DNA of 64,000 bases from assembly GCA_003282445.1 (NCBI GenBank), contig QBZE01000001.1, positions 62,001 through 126,000 on the forward strand. Reading direction: 5' to 3'. This stretch comes from OCS155 cluster bacterium AG-333-G23 (GTDB lineage: Bacteria > Actinomycetota > Acidimicrobiia > Actinomarinales > Actinomarinaceae). The notes beneath the pieces are model-generated. The model was given only the letters and a program-made list of their open reading frames with translations. It had not been told where the DNA came from and did not search any database. The position numbers and the translations under genes are program-made. Shown here in pieces: positions 26,514 to 34,640 of this stretch. Within the stretch, counting starts at the first letter, position 1, and each line of letters starts with the position of its first letter.

Positions 26514-26543
26514 ACACTAGATTTTAAATAAGAGAATATATAT

Positions 26544-27161
26544 ATGCGAAACAATAATATTTTTTATAGAATTTTGAAATTAGACAATAGTGTCTATAAC
26601 GAATTAGTTACTGACTCATCATCTGCTCAAAGAGCAGGAGCAATATGGGTAGTTAGTTATTTGATAACTATTCTTGCTTCATTTACTTTGATTAGAAATT
26701 TTGGAGATTTTCTTAAAACTAATTTACCTCTTCTAACAAGTGGGCTTCCGGAAGAATCTTTAATAGAAATAACAAAGGCTATTTCTGAACTTGAGACCCT
26801 ATTTGATTCAGCAGGTCTGACTACTGAGTTAACTATTGCATTAGGAACAGGGTTAGCTTCAGCACTTTTTGGCATAAGTTTTATATATCTATTAACTAAA
26901 TATTTATTGAGAAAAGATCCAAGTTTTTTCCAAATTTTAATAATTTATGGTTTCTCATCTTTACCACTCTTTTTAAATACTCCAATATTATTTATTGATT
27001 CAATTGGTTTCCAAGGCATGATACTTTTCTTTTCCAGTATTTATTCTATTGTTTGTTTAGGATCCGGGTTGAAACAAGTTTATTATTTAAGAAATATTGA
27101 AACAATTTTATTAGTAGTAGGTTCTACTGTTGCAAGTTCAATATTTCTTCCAGGAGCCTAA
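26544..27161 (+). CDS. Yip1-like membrane protein
   Basis: 205 residues with about five hydrophobic helices after a 30-residue N-terminal region. The overall layout, with FFQILIIYGFSSLPLF and LGSGLKQVYYL, resembles bacterial YIP1-family membrane proteins of unknown function, but the match is only moderate. It abuts the MobA-like transferase gene directly (stop at 27159-27161, GTG at 27162), so the two are translated from one mRNA. Confidence 0.55.
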   Translation: MRNNNIFYRILKLDNSVYNELVTDSSSAQRAGAIWVVSYLITILASFTLIRNFGDFLKTNLPLLTSGLPEESLIEITKAISELETLFDSAGLTTELTIALGTGLASALFGISFIYLLTKYLLRKDPSFFQILIIYGFSSLPLFLNTPILFIDSIGFQGMILFFSSIYSIVCLGSGLKQVYYLRNIETILLVVGSTVASSIFLPGA

Positions 27162-27758
27162 GTGATAGCTGGGGTAATTCTTGCTGCTGGAGATTCGTCT
27201 CGAATGGGCTTTCCAAAACAATTAGCAGAATATAAAGGCAAGACTATATTAGAGACAGTAGTGGACACAGTAACTTCTAATCTTGAAGAAACGGTTGTTG
27301 TGCTAGGTCATGAAAATGACACAATTACTGAAAAACTAGATTTTAAAGAAAGCACAATACTAATAAATGAAAATTGGGAGGAAGGGATTGTTTCATCTAT
27401 TAGGACAGCATTGTTTTACTTAAGTGAAAATAATGAAATAGATAGTGCGATGATTTTTATGGCTGATCAGCCTTCTGTAAATAATAAAATTATTGATAAA
27501 TTAATAAAAACGAAAAAAAAAGAAGACGAAGTTGTGATTTCAAAATATCGTTATAAGTTAAATTATCCAATTATTGTACCAAAGTATTTTTGGAGTAAGC
27601 TTGAGCTCCTTACTTATGATAATCTTCTTGGTGAAGACGACTCTTTATTCAAAAATTTTGATTTAGTCGACTTTTTCGATTCATCAGAGTACAAATCAAA
27701 GATAGTAAATTTTAATTTTTTAGAACCAACTGATTACGACGAGCAGAAAGATTTTTGA
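27162..27758 (+). CDS. MobA/MocA-like nucleotidyltransferase
   Basis: 198 residues. The N-terminal VILAAGDSSRMGFPKQLAEYKGKTIL is the nucleotide-binding signature of the NTP_transf_3 group, which includes molybdenum-cofactor cytidylyl- and guanylyltransferases; FMADQPSV supplies the metal-binding Asp. The PKQL form is typical of MocA/CoxI-type proteins that prepare the cofactor for xanthine-dehydrogenase-family enzymes. No molybdoenzyme gene is in the window, so the substrate remains open. Translation starts at GTG directly after the previous stop codon. Confidence 0.8.
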   Translation: MIAGVILAAGDSSRMGFPKQLAEYKGKTILETVVDTVTSNLEETVVVLGHENDTITEKLDFKESTILINENWEEGIVSSIRTALFYLSENNEIDSAMIFMADQPSVNNKIIDKLIKTKKKEDEVVISKYRYKLNYPIIVPKYFWSKLELLTYDNLLGEDDSLFKNFDLVDFFDSSEYKSKIVNFNFLEPTDYDEQKDF

Positions 27759-27792
27759 GAGTGGGAAAATCTCTTTAAAAAATTTGTTAACT

Positions 27793-27810
27793 TACAAAAA
27801 TATTTTTGTA
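27793..27810. promoter_or_regulatory. 18-bp perfect palindrome upstream of the DUF4332 gene
   Basis: TACAAAAATATTTTTGTA is self-complementary and ends 10 bases before the ATG at 27821. The overlapping TTGTACAA (27806-27813) is a second short palindrome. The location fits an operator, possibly self-regulatory. It is not a terminator because no gene ends close to it and no T-run follows. Confidence 0.4.
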
Positions 27811-27820
27811 CAATTTAATA

Positions 27821-28225
27821 ATGACTTCAATAAATTCGATAAACGGTATGACTCACATTGAGGCTACAAAATTAAGAAGAGCAAGAGTTCGTACAACTGT
27901 AACATTCTTACAAATCGCATCATCAAGATCAGGAAGAGCATTATTAACTAAGGAAACGGGAATTAGTTCTCCAAAATTACTTCATTGGGCAAAAAGAGCT
28001 GAGTTGATGAAAATAAGAGACCTTGGAAGAGATTATTCTGACTTATTAGAGGCTGTAGGTGTAGAAAGTGTCTCAGAACTTAAAAGAAGAAACCCGGAGT
28101 TACTTCATGAATCAATGTCATTAATAAACAATAAACAAGAAATTGTTGATAGAATGCCTTCACTTAAAAGAGTTACTAAATGGATAGAGGAATCAAAAGA
28201 TATAGACATTAAGGTCTCTTCTTAG
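27821..28225 (+). CDS. DUF4332 domain protein (helix-hairpin-helix-like)
   Basis: 134 residues when started at ATG 27821; an ATG nine codons further on (MTHIEATKLRRARV) is also possible, and the upstream TTG would place the start inside the palindrome. The helical segments GRALLTKETGISSPKLLHWAKRAELMKI and YSDLLEAVGVESVSELKRRNPELL are the two helix-hairpin-helix-like units of DUF4332, a family suspected of nucleic-acid binding. The protein is basic in its first half. It is followed by nadE after 25 bases. Function unknown. Confidence 0.75.
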   Translation: MTSINSINGMTHIEATKLRRARVRTTVTFLQIASSRSGRALLTKETGISSPKLLHWAKRAELMKIRDLGRDYSDLLEAVGVESVSELKRRNPELLHESMSLINNKQEIVDRMPSLKRVTKWIEESKDIDIKVSS

Positions 28226-28250
28226 TTAACCAACAATCTATCATTAAATT

Positions 28251-29957
28251 GTGGAAACAAAAAAAATAAGAATAACTGGTGCACAATTGTCTTTTACAGT
28301 TGGAGCAATTCAAGAAAATAAGTCAAAAATCTTAAATACTTTAGAAGAAGCAGAAAAAATTAATTCAGATATAGTTGTTTTTCCAGAGCTCTGCGTTACT
28401 GGTTACCCTCCAGAAGATTTGCTCTTAAGAGAAAGTTTTGTAGGAAAAAATTTCGCAGTATTAGAAGAGATTGCAGAATTTTCTGGAAGAACAAGTGGAG
28501 TTATAGGTTTTGTTGATAGAAGCTTGGAAGAGCAAACTATGGATAATGTTGATAGAAATATAACTAATGCTGCAGCAATAGTACAAAATGGAGATGTAAA
28601 AGGTATTTATCACAAATGTTATCTTCCTAATTATTCAGTTTTTGATGAAGCTAGATATTTTGCAAAAGGAACAAAGCCAGAAGAAATATTTTGGTATGAA
28701 GATATCGCAGTTGGAATTAATATCTGTGAAGATATTTGGATTAATAATGGGCCTGCTGAAGAGCAGGTTAAAAAAGGAGCGTCACTAATAATTAATATAA
28801 ATGCTTCCCCATTTGATATTAATAAGACAGAGTCAAGAAAAGTGAATGTAAGAGATAAAGCAAAAAAATTAAACGTACCAATTCTTTATTTAAACATGGT
28901 CGGAGGGCAAGATGAGTTAGTTTTTGATGGAGGTTCTTTTCTAGTTGATGCTGATGGAAATATAATATATGAGGCAGGACAATTTTCAGAAGAAATTTTT
29001 AGCTTTGATTTAGAACTAGAAATTAAAAATGTTAAATCAGAAAACAAGTTAATAGTAAATGAAAAAAAATCTGATTTACCACCTTTAAAAACATCAGATT
29101 CTTTAAGTGAGCTTGAGTCAATGTATGCAGCTTTAAAAATGGGTTTATCTGATTATGTAGAAAAAAACAACTTTAAAAAAGTTTTGGTTGGTCTTTCTGG
29201 GGGGATAGATTCAGCCTTAACAGCGACAATTGCTGTGGATGCCTTAACTTCCGATAATGTTATTGGAGTTGCAATGCCATCAAAATTTAATCCAAAAAGC
29301 TCTTTAGAGGACGCCAAAGAGCTAGCAGATAATTTAAATATAGAATTAAAGACTGTAAACATTGAAGAAACTGCTGAAAAATTTAGAAATTTATTAAAAG
29401 ATAATATTGATGATGATTTAAAAAGTGTTGTTGATGAGAATATACAATCCAGAATTAGAGGCAATATATTAATGGGTTTATCGAATCAATTAGGAGCGAT
29501 GGTTGTTTCTACTGGAAATAAATCAGAAATGGCAGTTGGTTATTCAACACTTTATGGAGATTTAGTTGGTGGTTTTGCCTTACTTAAGGATGTGTATAAA
29601 ACTGAAGTATACAAATTATCGGATTATCGAAACTCTATATCGAAAGTTATTCCACAAAATATAATAGAAAAAAAACCAAGCGCCGAACTAAGTGAAGATC
29701 AATATGATTCTGATTCCCTCCCTGAGTACGATCTTTTAGATAAAATATTAAAAATGTACATTGAGCTTGACTATTCTTCAGAAAAAATAATAAATTCCGA
29801 TATTGATAAAGAAGTTGTATTTGATATTCTCGAAAAAATAGATAGAAATGAGTATAAACGTAAACAGGTTGCACCTGGTGTAAAATTAACTAGTAGGGCT
29901 TTTGGTAAAGACAGGAGAATGCCAATTACAAATACTTACATAAGAGACAGGTCATAA
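28251..29957 (+). CDS. nadE: Glutamine-dependent NAD+ synthetase
   Basis: 568 residues, the two-domain form. Residues 1-270 are a nitrilase-fold glutaminase with the triad Glu46 (FPELCVTGYPP), Lys near 117 (YHKCYLPNY) and Cys near 153 (NICEDIW), which supplies ammonia. The C-terminal synthetase has the PP-loop SGGIDSALTA near residue 315, STGNKSEMAVGYST and the YGDLVGGFALLKDVYKTEVY segment. It amidates deamido-NAD in the last step of NAD synthesis. Translation begins at GTG 28251. The next gene follows after a single base. Confidence 0.96.
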   Translation: METKKIRITGAQLSFTVGAIQENKSKILNTLEEAEKINSDIVVFPELCVTGYPPEDLLLRESFVGKNFAVLEEIAEFSGRTSGVIGFVDRSLEEQTMDNVDRNITNAAAIVQNGDVKGIYHKCYLPNYSVFDEARYFAKGTKPEEIFWYEDIAVGINICEDIWINNGPAEEQVKKGASLIININASPFDINKTESRKVNVRDKAKKLNVPILYLNMVGGQDELVFDGGSFLVDADGNIIYEAGQFSEEIFSFDLELEIKNVKSENKLIVNEKKSDLPPLKTSDSLSELESMYAALKMGLSDYVEKNNFKKVLVGLSGGIDSALTATIAVDALTSDNVIGVAMPSKFNPKSSLEDAKELADNLNIELKTVNIEETAEKFRNLLKDNIDDDLKSVVDENIQSRIRGNILMGLSNQLGAMVVSTGNKSEMAVGYSTLYGDLVGGFALLKDVYKTEVYKLSDYRNSISKVIPQNIIEKKPSAELSEDQYDSDSLPEYDLLDKILKMYIELDYSSEKIINSDIDKEVVFDILEKIDRNEYKRKQVAPGVKLTSRAFGKDRRMPITNTYIRDRS

Positions 29958-29958
29958 A

Positions 29959-30792
29959 TTGTATTTAATTAACGGTAAGGAAGTCACTAAAGAAGAGTTT
30001 CAAATACCAGTTGAAGATTTAGTTATATGGAGAGGTGACGGTATTTTTGAAGCCATAGGGATCCATCAGGGCTTTTTATTTGCCCTTGAAGAACATATTG
30101 AAAGGTTCAAGAAATCTGCTCAAAAAATGCATTTTGACAATATTGATTTTGATAAAATTGAAAAAGACTTAGTAAGAGTAGCTTCTAATTATGACTCCGG
30201 TTATATGAGAGTCATAATTGGGAGAGGAGCTTCGAAAGAAGAATCAAAAGTTTATATGTTTTATCAAGATCCAATTCCTGTTCCCGACTACTACTCCCTA
30301 CAGTCACACAAAGCTCACTGGATGTCAGGTGGTGATTTTCAAATCGACGAAGTAAGTAACATAGCAGCAAAATCTACATCATATGCAATGAATATGAGCC
30401 ATACAAGACTTGCAGAAAAAGAAGGATTTACCGATTCCTTGCTTCTTAATAAAGACAATATTGTTCTCGAGGGTCCTTCGTTTTCTGTTGCATGGATAAA
30501 AGCTGGAAAAGTTTTTATTCCTGATTTAGACCTAGGAATTTTAGACTCAGTAACTCGTCGCTCTCTTATTGAAATTGGAAATAATTACGATATCAATGTT
30601 TCAATTGAAAGAATTTCTATTGAAGAATTATATGAAGTCGAATCTGTTTTTGTTCTCTCCACTGCGAAACATGCAAGATTTGTTAACAAAATAGACAATA
30701 AAGAATATTCAGAAGATAAATTATTACCTGTAATTAGAACCTATTTTAAAGAACAAGTAGAAAGAGAAAAGAGTAGAAAGCTTTCAAATTAG
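29959..30792 (+). CDS. PLP-dependent class IV aminotransferase / aminodeoxychorismate lyase-like
   Basis: 277 residues of the fold-type IV PLP family, which includes branched-chain aminotransferase, D-amino-acid aminotransferase and PabC. WRGDGIFEAIGIHQGFLFALEEHIERF matches the N-terminal family segment. Lys138 in AAKSTSYAMN is the probable Schiff-base lysine, and EGPSFSVAWI and ILDSVTRRSLIEI are the phosphate-binding segments. Which of the three activities applies cannot be decided. It starts at TTG 29959, one base after nadE, and its TAG stop lies within the Shine-Dalgarno sequence of selD. Confidence 0.85.
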   Translation: MYLINGKEVTKEEFQIPVEDLVIWRGDGIFEAIGIHQGFLFALEEHIERFKKSAQKMHFDNIDFDKIEKDLVRVASNYDSGYMRVIIGRGASKEESKVYMFYQDPIPVPDYYSLQSHKAHWMSGGDFQIDEVSNIAAKSTSYAMNMSHTRLAEKEGFTDSLLLNKDNIVLEGPSFSVAWIKAGKVFIPDLDLGILDSVTRRSLIEIGNNYDINVSIERISIEELYEVESVFVLSTAKHARFVNKIDNKEYSEDKLLPVIRTYFKEQVEREKSRKLSN

Positions 30793-30800
30793 GAGGTGCA

Positions 30801-31826
30801 ATGAGATTAACACAATATTCTCACGGCTCTGGTTGAGCTTGTAAACTCGCACCAAGCGAGCTTGCTCAAGTTTTGAAGCAATTTGAACAACATAAAGCTC
30901 TTAAATCTGAAAATTTAATTGTTGGTTTAGAAAACCCTGATGATGGTGGGGTAATCAATTTTGGGGAAACAAAAATAATACAAACTGTAGATTTTTTCAC
31001 ACCGATTCTTGACAGCCCTTACGACTGGGGAAGAGTTGCAGCAGCGAATGCTTTATCAGACATTTATGCAATGGGAGGAGAGCCTTTATCTGCTCTTCAA
31101 TTAGTTTGCTGGCCAAGAGAAGAGATAGGTTTTGATGTTTTAGCTGAAGTAATAAATGGAGGTTTAGACATAATGGGTGAGGCGGGCTGCACCGTAATTG
31201 GTGGTCACAGTATTGACGATAAAGAACCAAAGTACGGCTTTTCTGTAACAGGAATTATTAAGGACAACCCTTTACTTAACAACAGTATTGAGGATAAAGA
31301 CAAACTATACATCACAAAACCATTAGGTATAGGAATCATAGCAACAGCAATTAAAAAAGACATTGCTTCAAAGGATGAGATTTTAGAAGCTACAAATACT
31401 ATGGTTGCACTAAATAAAGATGCACTTAGATTTGCAAAAGATAATGATGCAAACGCCCTAACTGATATAACAGGTTTTGGCTTGCTCGGTCACTTGACAG
31501 AAATGATAAGAGAAACAAAACTATCAGCAGAAATAAAATCAGAAAAGGTTCCTGTAATTAATGGAGTGAAAGAACTTCTTGAAAAAGGGATATATCCCTC
31601 AGGAAGTGAGCGAAACTTTGCTTCTGTAAAAGATAAACTAATTTACGAAATCGAGGAGGACAAAATTAAATTATTTTGTGATGCTCAAACAAGTGGAGGA
31701 TTATTGATTTCTATTCCCAGTCAGTCAACTATAAACAGTAAAGAAGTAAAGGAAAAATATGGAATTGATATTTGGGAAATAGGCGAAATAAATAGTGAAT
31801 ATAATGAAAAGATAAATATTATTTAA
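30801..31826 (+). CDS. selD: Selenide, water dikinase (selenophosphate synthetase) with selenocysteine in the active site
   Basis: SelD makes selenophosphate from selenide and ATP, the selenium donor for Sec-tRNA. From ATG 30801 the reading frame has TGA at 30834-30836. Read as Sec it gives YSHGSG-U-ACKLAP, aligning Sec12 with the catalytic Cys or Sec of known SelD (G-C/U-G-C-K), with Ala for the usual Gly. The frame then runs on for 341 residues in all, with the ATP-binding segments DFFTPILDSPYDWGRVAAAN, GGHSIDDKEP, TDITGFGLLGH and CDAQTSGGLLIS. A strong Shine-Dalgarno AGGAGGTG (30791-30798) supports this start; initiation at a later TTG (30873) would remove the active site. Thus SelD would need selenium for its own synthesis. 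Confidence 0.95.
30846..30864 (+). promoter_or_regulatory. Candidate SECIS hairpin region of selD
   Basis: Two alternative small hairpins follow the selD UGA. CTCGC-ACCAA-GCGAG (30846-30860) has a perfect 5-bp stem but no G at the start of its loop. CAAG-CGAG-CTTG (30853-30864) has a 4-bp stem, a loop beginning C-G, and a distance of 20 bases from UGA to loop, closer to the known bacterial pattern. They cannot both form at once, and I cannot say which SelB would use. Confidence 0.4.
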
Positions 31827-31829
31827 ATA

Positions 31830-32744
31830 ATGATTAAAACACTCACCAAAATATTTGCTTTCAGTGCTATTTTAAAAAATTTAGTCGAGACAAAAAAAAG
31901 CAAAACAGAAGGGATAACACAACTCCATCCTTCAAAAATTTCTGGAAGAACAGTTTACATCCGCGAAAAAGAGTATTTTATTAGGGAATCTTATGTCGAC
32001 GGTACAACACCAATAGTTTTTTTACATAGTTGGGGTTCCGATTCTTTGGGAAGTTGGTTTAAAGTTTTACCAAAATATGAAACAAAAAACTCTTTTGTAG
32101 CAGTTGATCTTAAGAATCATGGAAAATCAGATGCAAGTTGGGAGAGATGGGACATTGATGAAAATGCTGATACTGTAATTAGTATTTTAAATAACTTGAA
32201 TATAAAAAAATGCTATTTAGTTGGTTGGTCAATGGGTAGCGCTGTTGCATTAAGCATTACAAGAAAAAATCCAAACTTAATAAAAAAATTAGTATTAATA
32301 ACTCCATTCAGTTGGCAAGGCTTTAGTGCTGAATCACCTTTATTTAAATTGTTTGTAGCAGCAGTAAGAATTAGAGAGAGGCTGTTTCCTAATTCAAATC
32401 CACAATCAAAATATTCATTTTTGAGAAAGTCAAAAGCTGTTAAGAACGAATACTCTGAATGGGCTTGGAATAACTTACATAAATCAAAAGATAATTTTAT
32501 TTATGCTGACGGAGGAAGGTTTGTAGTACCTTTTGATGCAAGACCCTGGTTAGGTCAAATAGACACACAAACACTAGTCTTAACCGGAGGTAAAGACAGC
32601 TTGGTTCCTGAACACATTTCATCTGAAATAATAGATGGCTTAGAGAATGTAGAATCTAAAATATTTACTGACGCGACACACGGCATTCCATGGACACATG
32701 ACCATGAACTTGTAGAAGAGCTAGATAGATTTCTAGAGTTATGA
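31830..32744 (+). CDS. Alpha/beta-hydrolase fold protein
   Basis: 304 residues. FLHSWGSDS is the oxyanion-region motif (HG-like), and the nucleophile elbow GWSMGSA places Ser134 as the catalytic residue. Asp in LTGGKDSLVP and His in TDATHGIPWTH near the C-terminus complete the triad. The N-terminal 50 residues are basic with no clear signal peptide. The substrate is unknown. It lies 3 bases after selD and overlaps the glycosyltransferase gene by ATGA, so it is in one transcription unit with both. Confidence 0.85.
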   Translation: MIKTLTKIFAFSAILKNLVETKKSKTEGITQLHPSKISGRTVYIREKEYFIRESYVDGTTPIVFLHSWGSDSLGSWFKVLPKYETKNSFVAVDLKNHGKSDASWERWDIDENADTVISILNNLNIKKCYLVGWSMGSAVALSITRKNPNLIKKLVLITPFSWQGFSAESPLFKLFVAAVRIRERLFPNSNPQSKYSFLRKSKAVKNEYSEWAWNNLHKSKDNFIYADGGRFVVPFDARPWLGQIDTQTLVLTGGKDSLVPEHISSEIIDGLENVESKIFTDATHGIPWTHDHELVEELDRFLEL

Positions 32745-33871
32745 AAAATGTTCTTTTTGTAGCCCCAACGACGTATGAAGTACCTCTAACTGAAAATATA
32801 GAAAAAAAATTTAAATATTTAAATGAAATTTGCAATTTACATATTTTTGCTTTTGCAGATAAAAAAACATATCAAACATCTGGAAATACAAAACTTTATT
32901 TATATAAAAAGGTTAAAAATAGAATTTTAAATTATATAAAAATATTTTTTTTGTCAGTCTTTACTCTTCCAACAGTTGTTAAAAAAAACAAAATAGAGAT
33001 AATTTCATATCAAGATCCAGTTTCAAGCTTTTTCTCCATCCTCGGTCTAAGAATAAGGAATATAAAGACAAAAATAATTATTGAAACTCATGGAGACTTT
33101 ATTGAAACACTAAGCCTTGAGAAGAATTTATTATTTCCAAATCTATATAAAAAAGTATTTAGAAGGATGGCTCAATACACACTAGATAAAGCCGATAAAC
33201 TAAGAGCTGTTTCCTCTTCTACAGAAGCACAAGTAAGAGAAATAAATCAAAATAAAGAAATAACTAGATTTCCAGCTTGGGTTGATTTTGATAATTTTAA
33301 AGATATTAATCCAGTCAGACAGGCCAATAAAGAATTTAAAATTTTATTCATAGGAAGCGTCACAGATAGAAAGAAGCCACACTTAATTATTGAAGCTATC
33401 AATGAAATTAAAAGTAAAGACATACAATTATATATTGTTGGCCCAACACCAAATGAAAACTATCTGTCTCAATTGAAAGCACTTGTTCAGAAATATGAGT
33501 TAGAAGATCAAGTTATATTTACTGGTTCTGTAAACCGAGAATCAGTGATGGAGCATTACTCAGAGACAAACTTGATGATTTTACCTTCAGTTTCTGAAGG
33601 TTTAGCAAGGGTAATATTTGAATCGCAGGTTACTGCATGCCCTGTTCTTGTAACCGACGCACCAGGAATGGGAGATATTGTAATAGATGGACAAACTGGA
33701 TATATATTTGAGAGCAATAATCTTGAAAGCCTTACTAATAAAATTCAAGAAATTAAAAATAATTATGAAGATGCAATCCATGTTGGCAACAATGCAAAAG
33801 ATTTTATATTAAGCAATTACTCAGCAGATAATTTTAAGTTTAGTTTTAAAAAGCTTTTTGATACAGTCTAG
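32741..33871 (+). CDS. GT4-family glycosyltransferase
   Basis: 376 residues with the GT-B two-domain layout. The C-terminal nucleotide-sugar domain begins near residue 200 (KILFIGSVTDRKKPHLIIEA) and contains VIFTGSV and the EX7E motif in SVSEGLARVIFESQ, followed by CPVLVTDAPGMGDIV. Retaining glycosyltransferases of this type transfer sugars to lipids, polysaccharides or small molecules; the acceptor is unknown. The start overlaps the hydrolase stop as ATGA. Confidence 0.9.
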   Translation: MKNVLFVAPTTYEVPLTENIEKKFKYLNEICNLHIFAFADKKTYQTSGNTKLYLYKKVKNRILNYIKIFFLSVFTLPTVVKKNKIEIISYQDPVSSFFSILGLRIRNIKTKIIIETHGDFIETLSLEKNLLFPNLYKKVFRRMAQYTLDKADKLRAVSSSTEAQVREINQNKEITRFPAWVDFDNFKDINPVRQANKEFKILFIGSVTDRKKPHLIIEAINEIKSKDIQLYIVGPTPNENYLSQLKALVQKYELEDQVIFTGSVNRESVMEHYSETNLMILPSVSEGLARVIFESQVTACPVLVTDAPGMGDIVIDGQTGYIFESNNLESLTNKIQEIKNNYEDAIHVGNNAKDFILSNYSADNFKFSFKKLFDTV

Positions 33872-33880
33872 ATATTTTTG

Positions 33881-34396
33881 ATGTTAAGAGTCTTAATTGT
33901 TCCACTAATATCAATAATTTTTATCCTAGGAATTATATGGTTAATTAAAAACTCTAATAAAAGAATTAACGAAGCATTAATTAAAGTATCTGAGGATTTA
34001 GATTTTCTTTACAGTCCTCCAAAAAATATTTTCAAGAAAAAAATTACTACTGGAATAATAGATGGTTATAAGTGTGAAATAATTGTATATACCCAAAGCC
34101 ACGGAAAGTCATCAACAACTTATATTTCTTTTTTTACTTACTTTCCAGATAGCTTAAATATGGGAATAAAGATTAATTGGAGGGGAGAGTTTGAAGGAGA
34201 TGATGATTATTTAGCAAATCTATTCATAGAGAGAAATAGAGATCTTGTTGAAAGCCAGAAGAAGAAACTTAGACGATTAAAAATAACTGACACATATGTA
34301 AATTCTAGAAAAATACTATTTAAAAAATATTTTAATCCAGTAGAGATTTTAAAAACTATGCATGAAGTCGTTGATTTGACAAAAAAAATAAAATAA
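33881..34396 (+). CDS. Hypothetical protein with one N-terminal membrane helix
   Basis: 171 residues from ATG 33881; a TTG directly before it would add one residue. Residues 1-22 form a hydrophobic helix (LIVPLISIIFILGIIWLI), then a soluble basic domain with TTGIIDGYKCEIIVYTQS and RGEFEGDD. I recognise no family. It is the last gene of the nadE-to-here run and is followed directly by a terminator hairpin whose 5' A-tract begins within its stop codon. Confidence 0.6.
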   Translation: MLRVLIVPLISIIFILGIIWLIKNSNKRINEALIKVSEDLDFLYSPPKNIFKKKITTGIIDGYKCEIIVYTQSHGKSSTTYISFFTYFPDSLNMGIKINWRGEFEGDDDYLANLFIERNRDLVESQKKKLRRLKITDTYVNSRKILFKKYFNPVEILKTMHEVVDLTKKIK

Positions 34397-34426
34397 AAAA
34401 GAGTCCAGTTTCCTGAACTCTTTTTT
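34395..34426 (+). terminator. Rho-independent terminator after the nadE-selD-glycosyltransferase run
   Basis: AAAAAAGAGT pairs with ACTCTTTTTT; inside it CAG pairs with CTG around a TTTC loop, with one C-A mismatch between. The stem ends in a six-T run, the standard intrinsic terminator form. The A-tract on the other side would let it act on the minus strand too, but no minus-strand gene reads into it. Confidence 0.8.
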
Positions 34427-34428
34427 GA

Positions 34429-34632
34429 GGTAACAGGCTTATTACCTAAATTTTATAATACTATGTAGATGGGCTTTCAACCAAAATTAAAACAATTTGT
34501 CTACAACATAATTGCTATTAACATCCCATAAGACTATCTATTTTGAGGAATTTAAATAGTCTATTTATGATAAGGGGTTTCTCCAGGATGGGAACCCTCT
34601 TATCTATCAAATTGTCCGTACTAATTGCTATT
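34429..34632. other. Gene-free stretch with several hairpins, possible structured RNA
   Basis: No credible reading frame covers these 200 bases. Three stems are visible: GGTAA/TTACC (34429-34446), AGACTAT/ATAGTCT (34531-34562) and a strong GATAAGGGGTT.../...AACCCTCTTATC (34569-34604) with one bulge. An 11-base direct repeat TAATTGCTATT (34509-34519 and 34622-34632) flanks the last two. The stretch ends 8 bases before rmuC. It lacks the hallmark sequences of SRP RNA, RNase P RNA and tmRNA. It could be a small RNA or the rmuC leader. Confidence 0.4.
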
Positions 34633-34640
34633 CTGAAACT

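Noticed and set aside
30801-30872. Treating the TGA in selD as a nonsense mutation or frameshift and starting the gene at TTG 30873
   Set aside because: The upstream frame encodes the SelD catalytic loop, has a strong Shine-Dalgarno sequence, and a UCA-anticodon tRNA-Sec is present.
34429-34632. SRP RNA, RNase P RNA, 6S RNA or tmRNA
   Set aside because: None of the hallmark sequences of SRP RNA, RNase P RNA or tmRNA is visible on either strand, and the pairing does not form the single long hairpin of 6S RNA.
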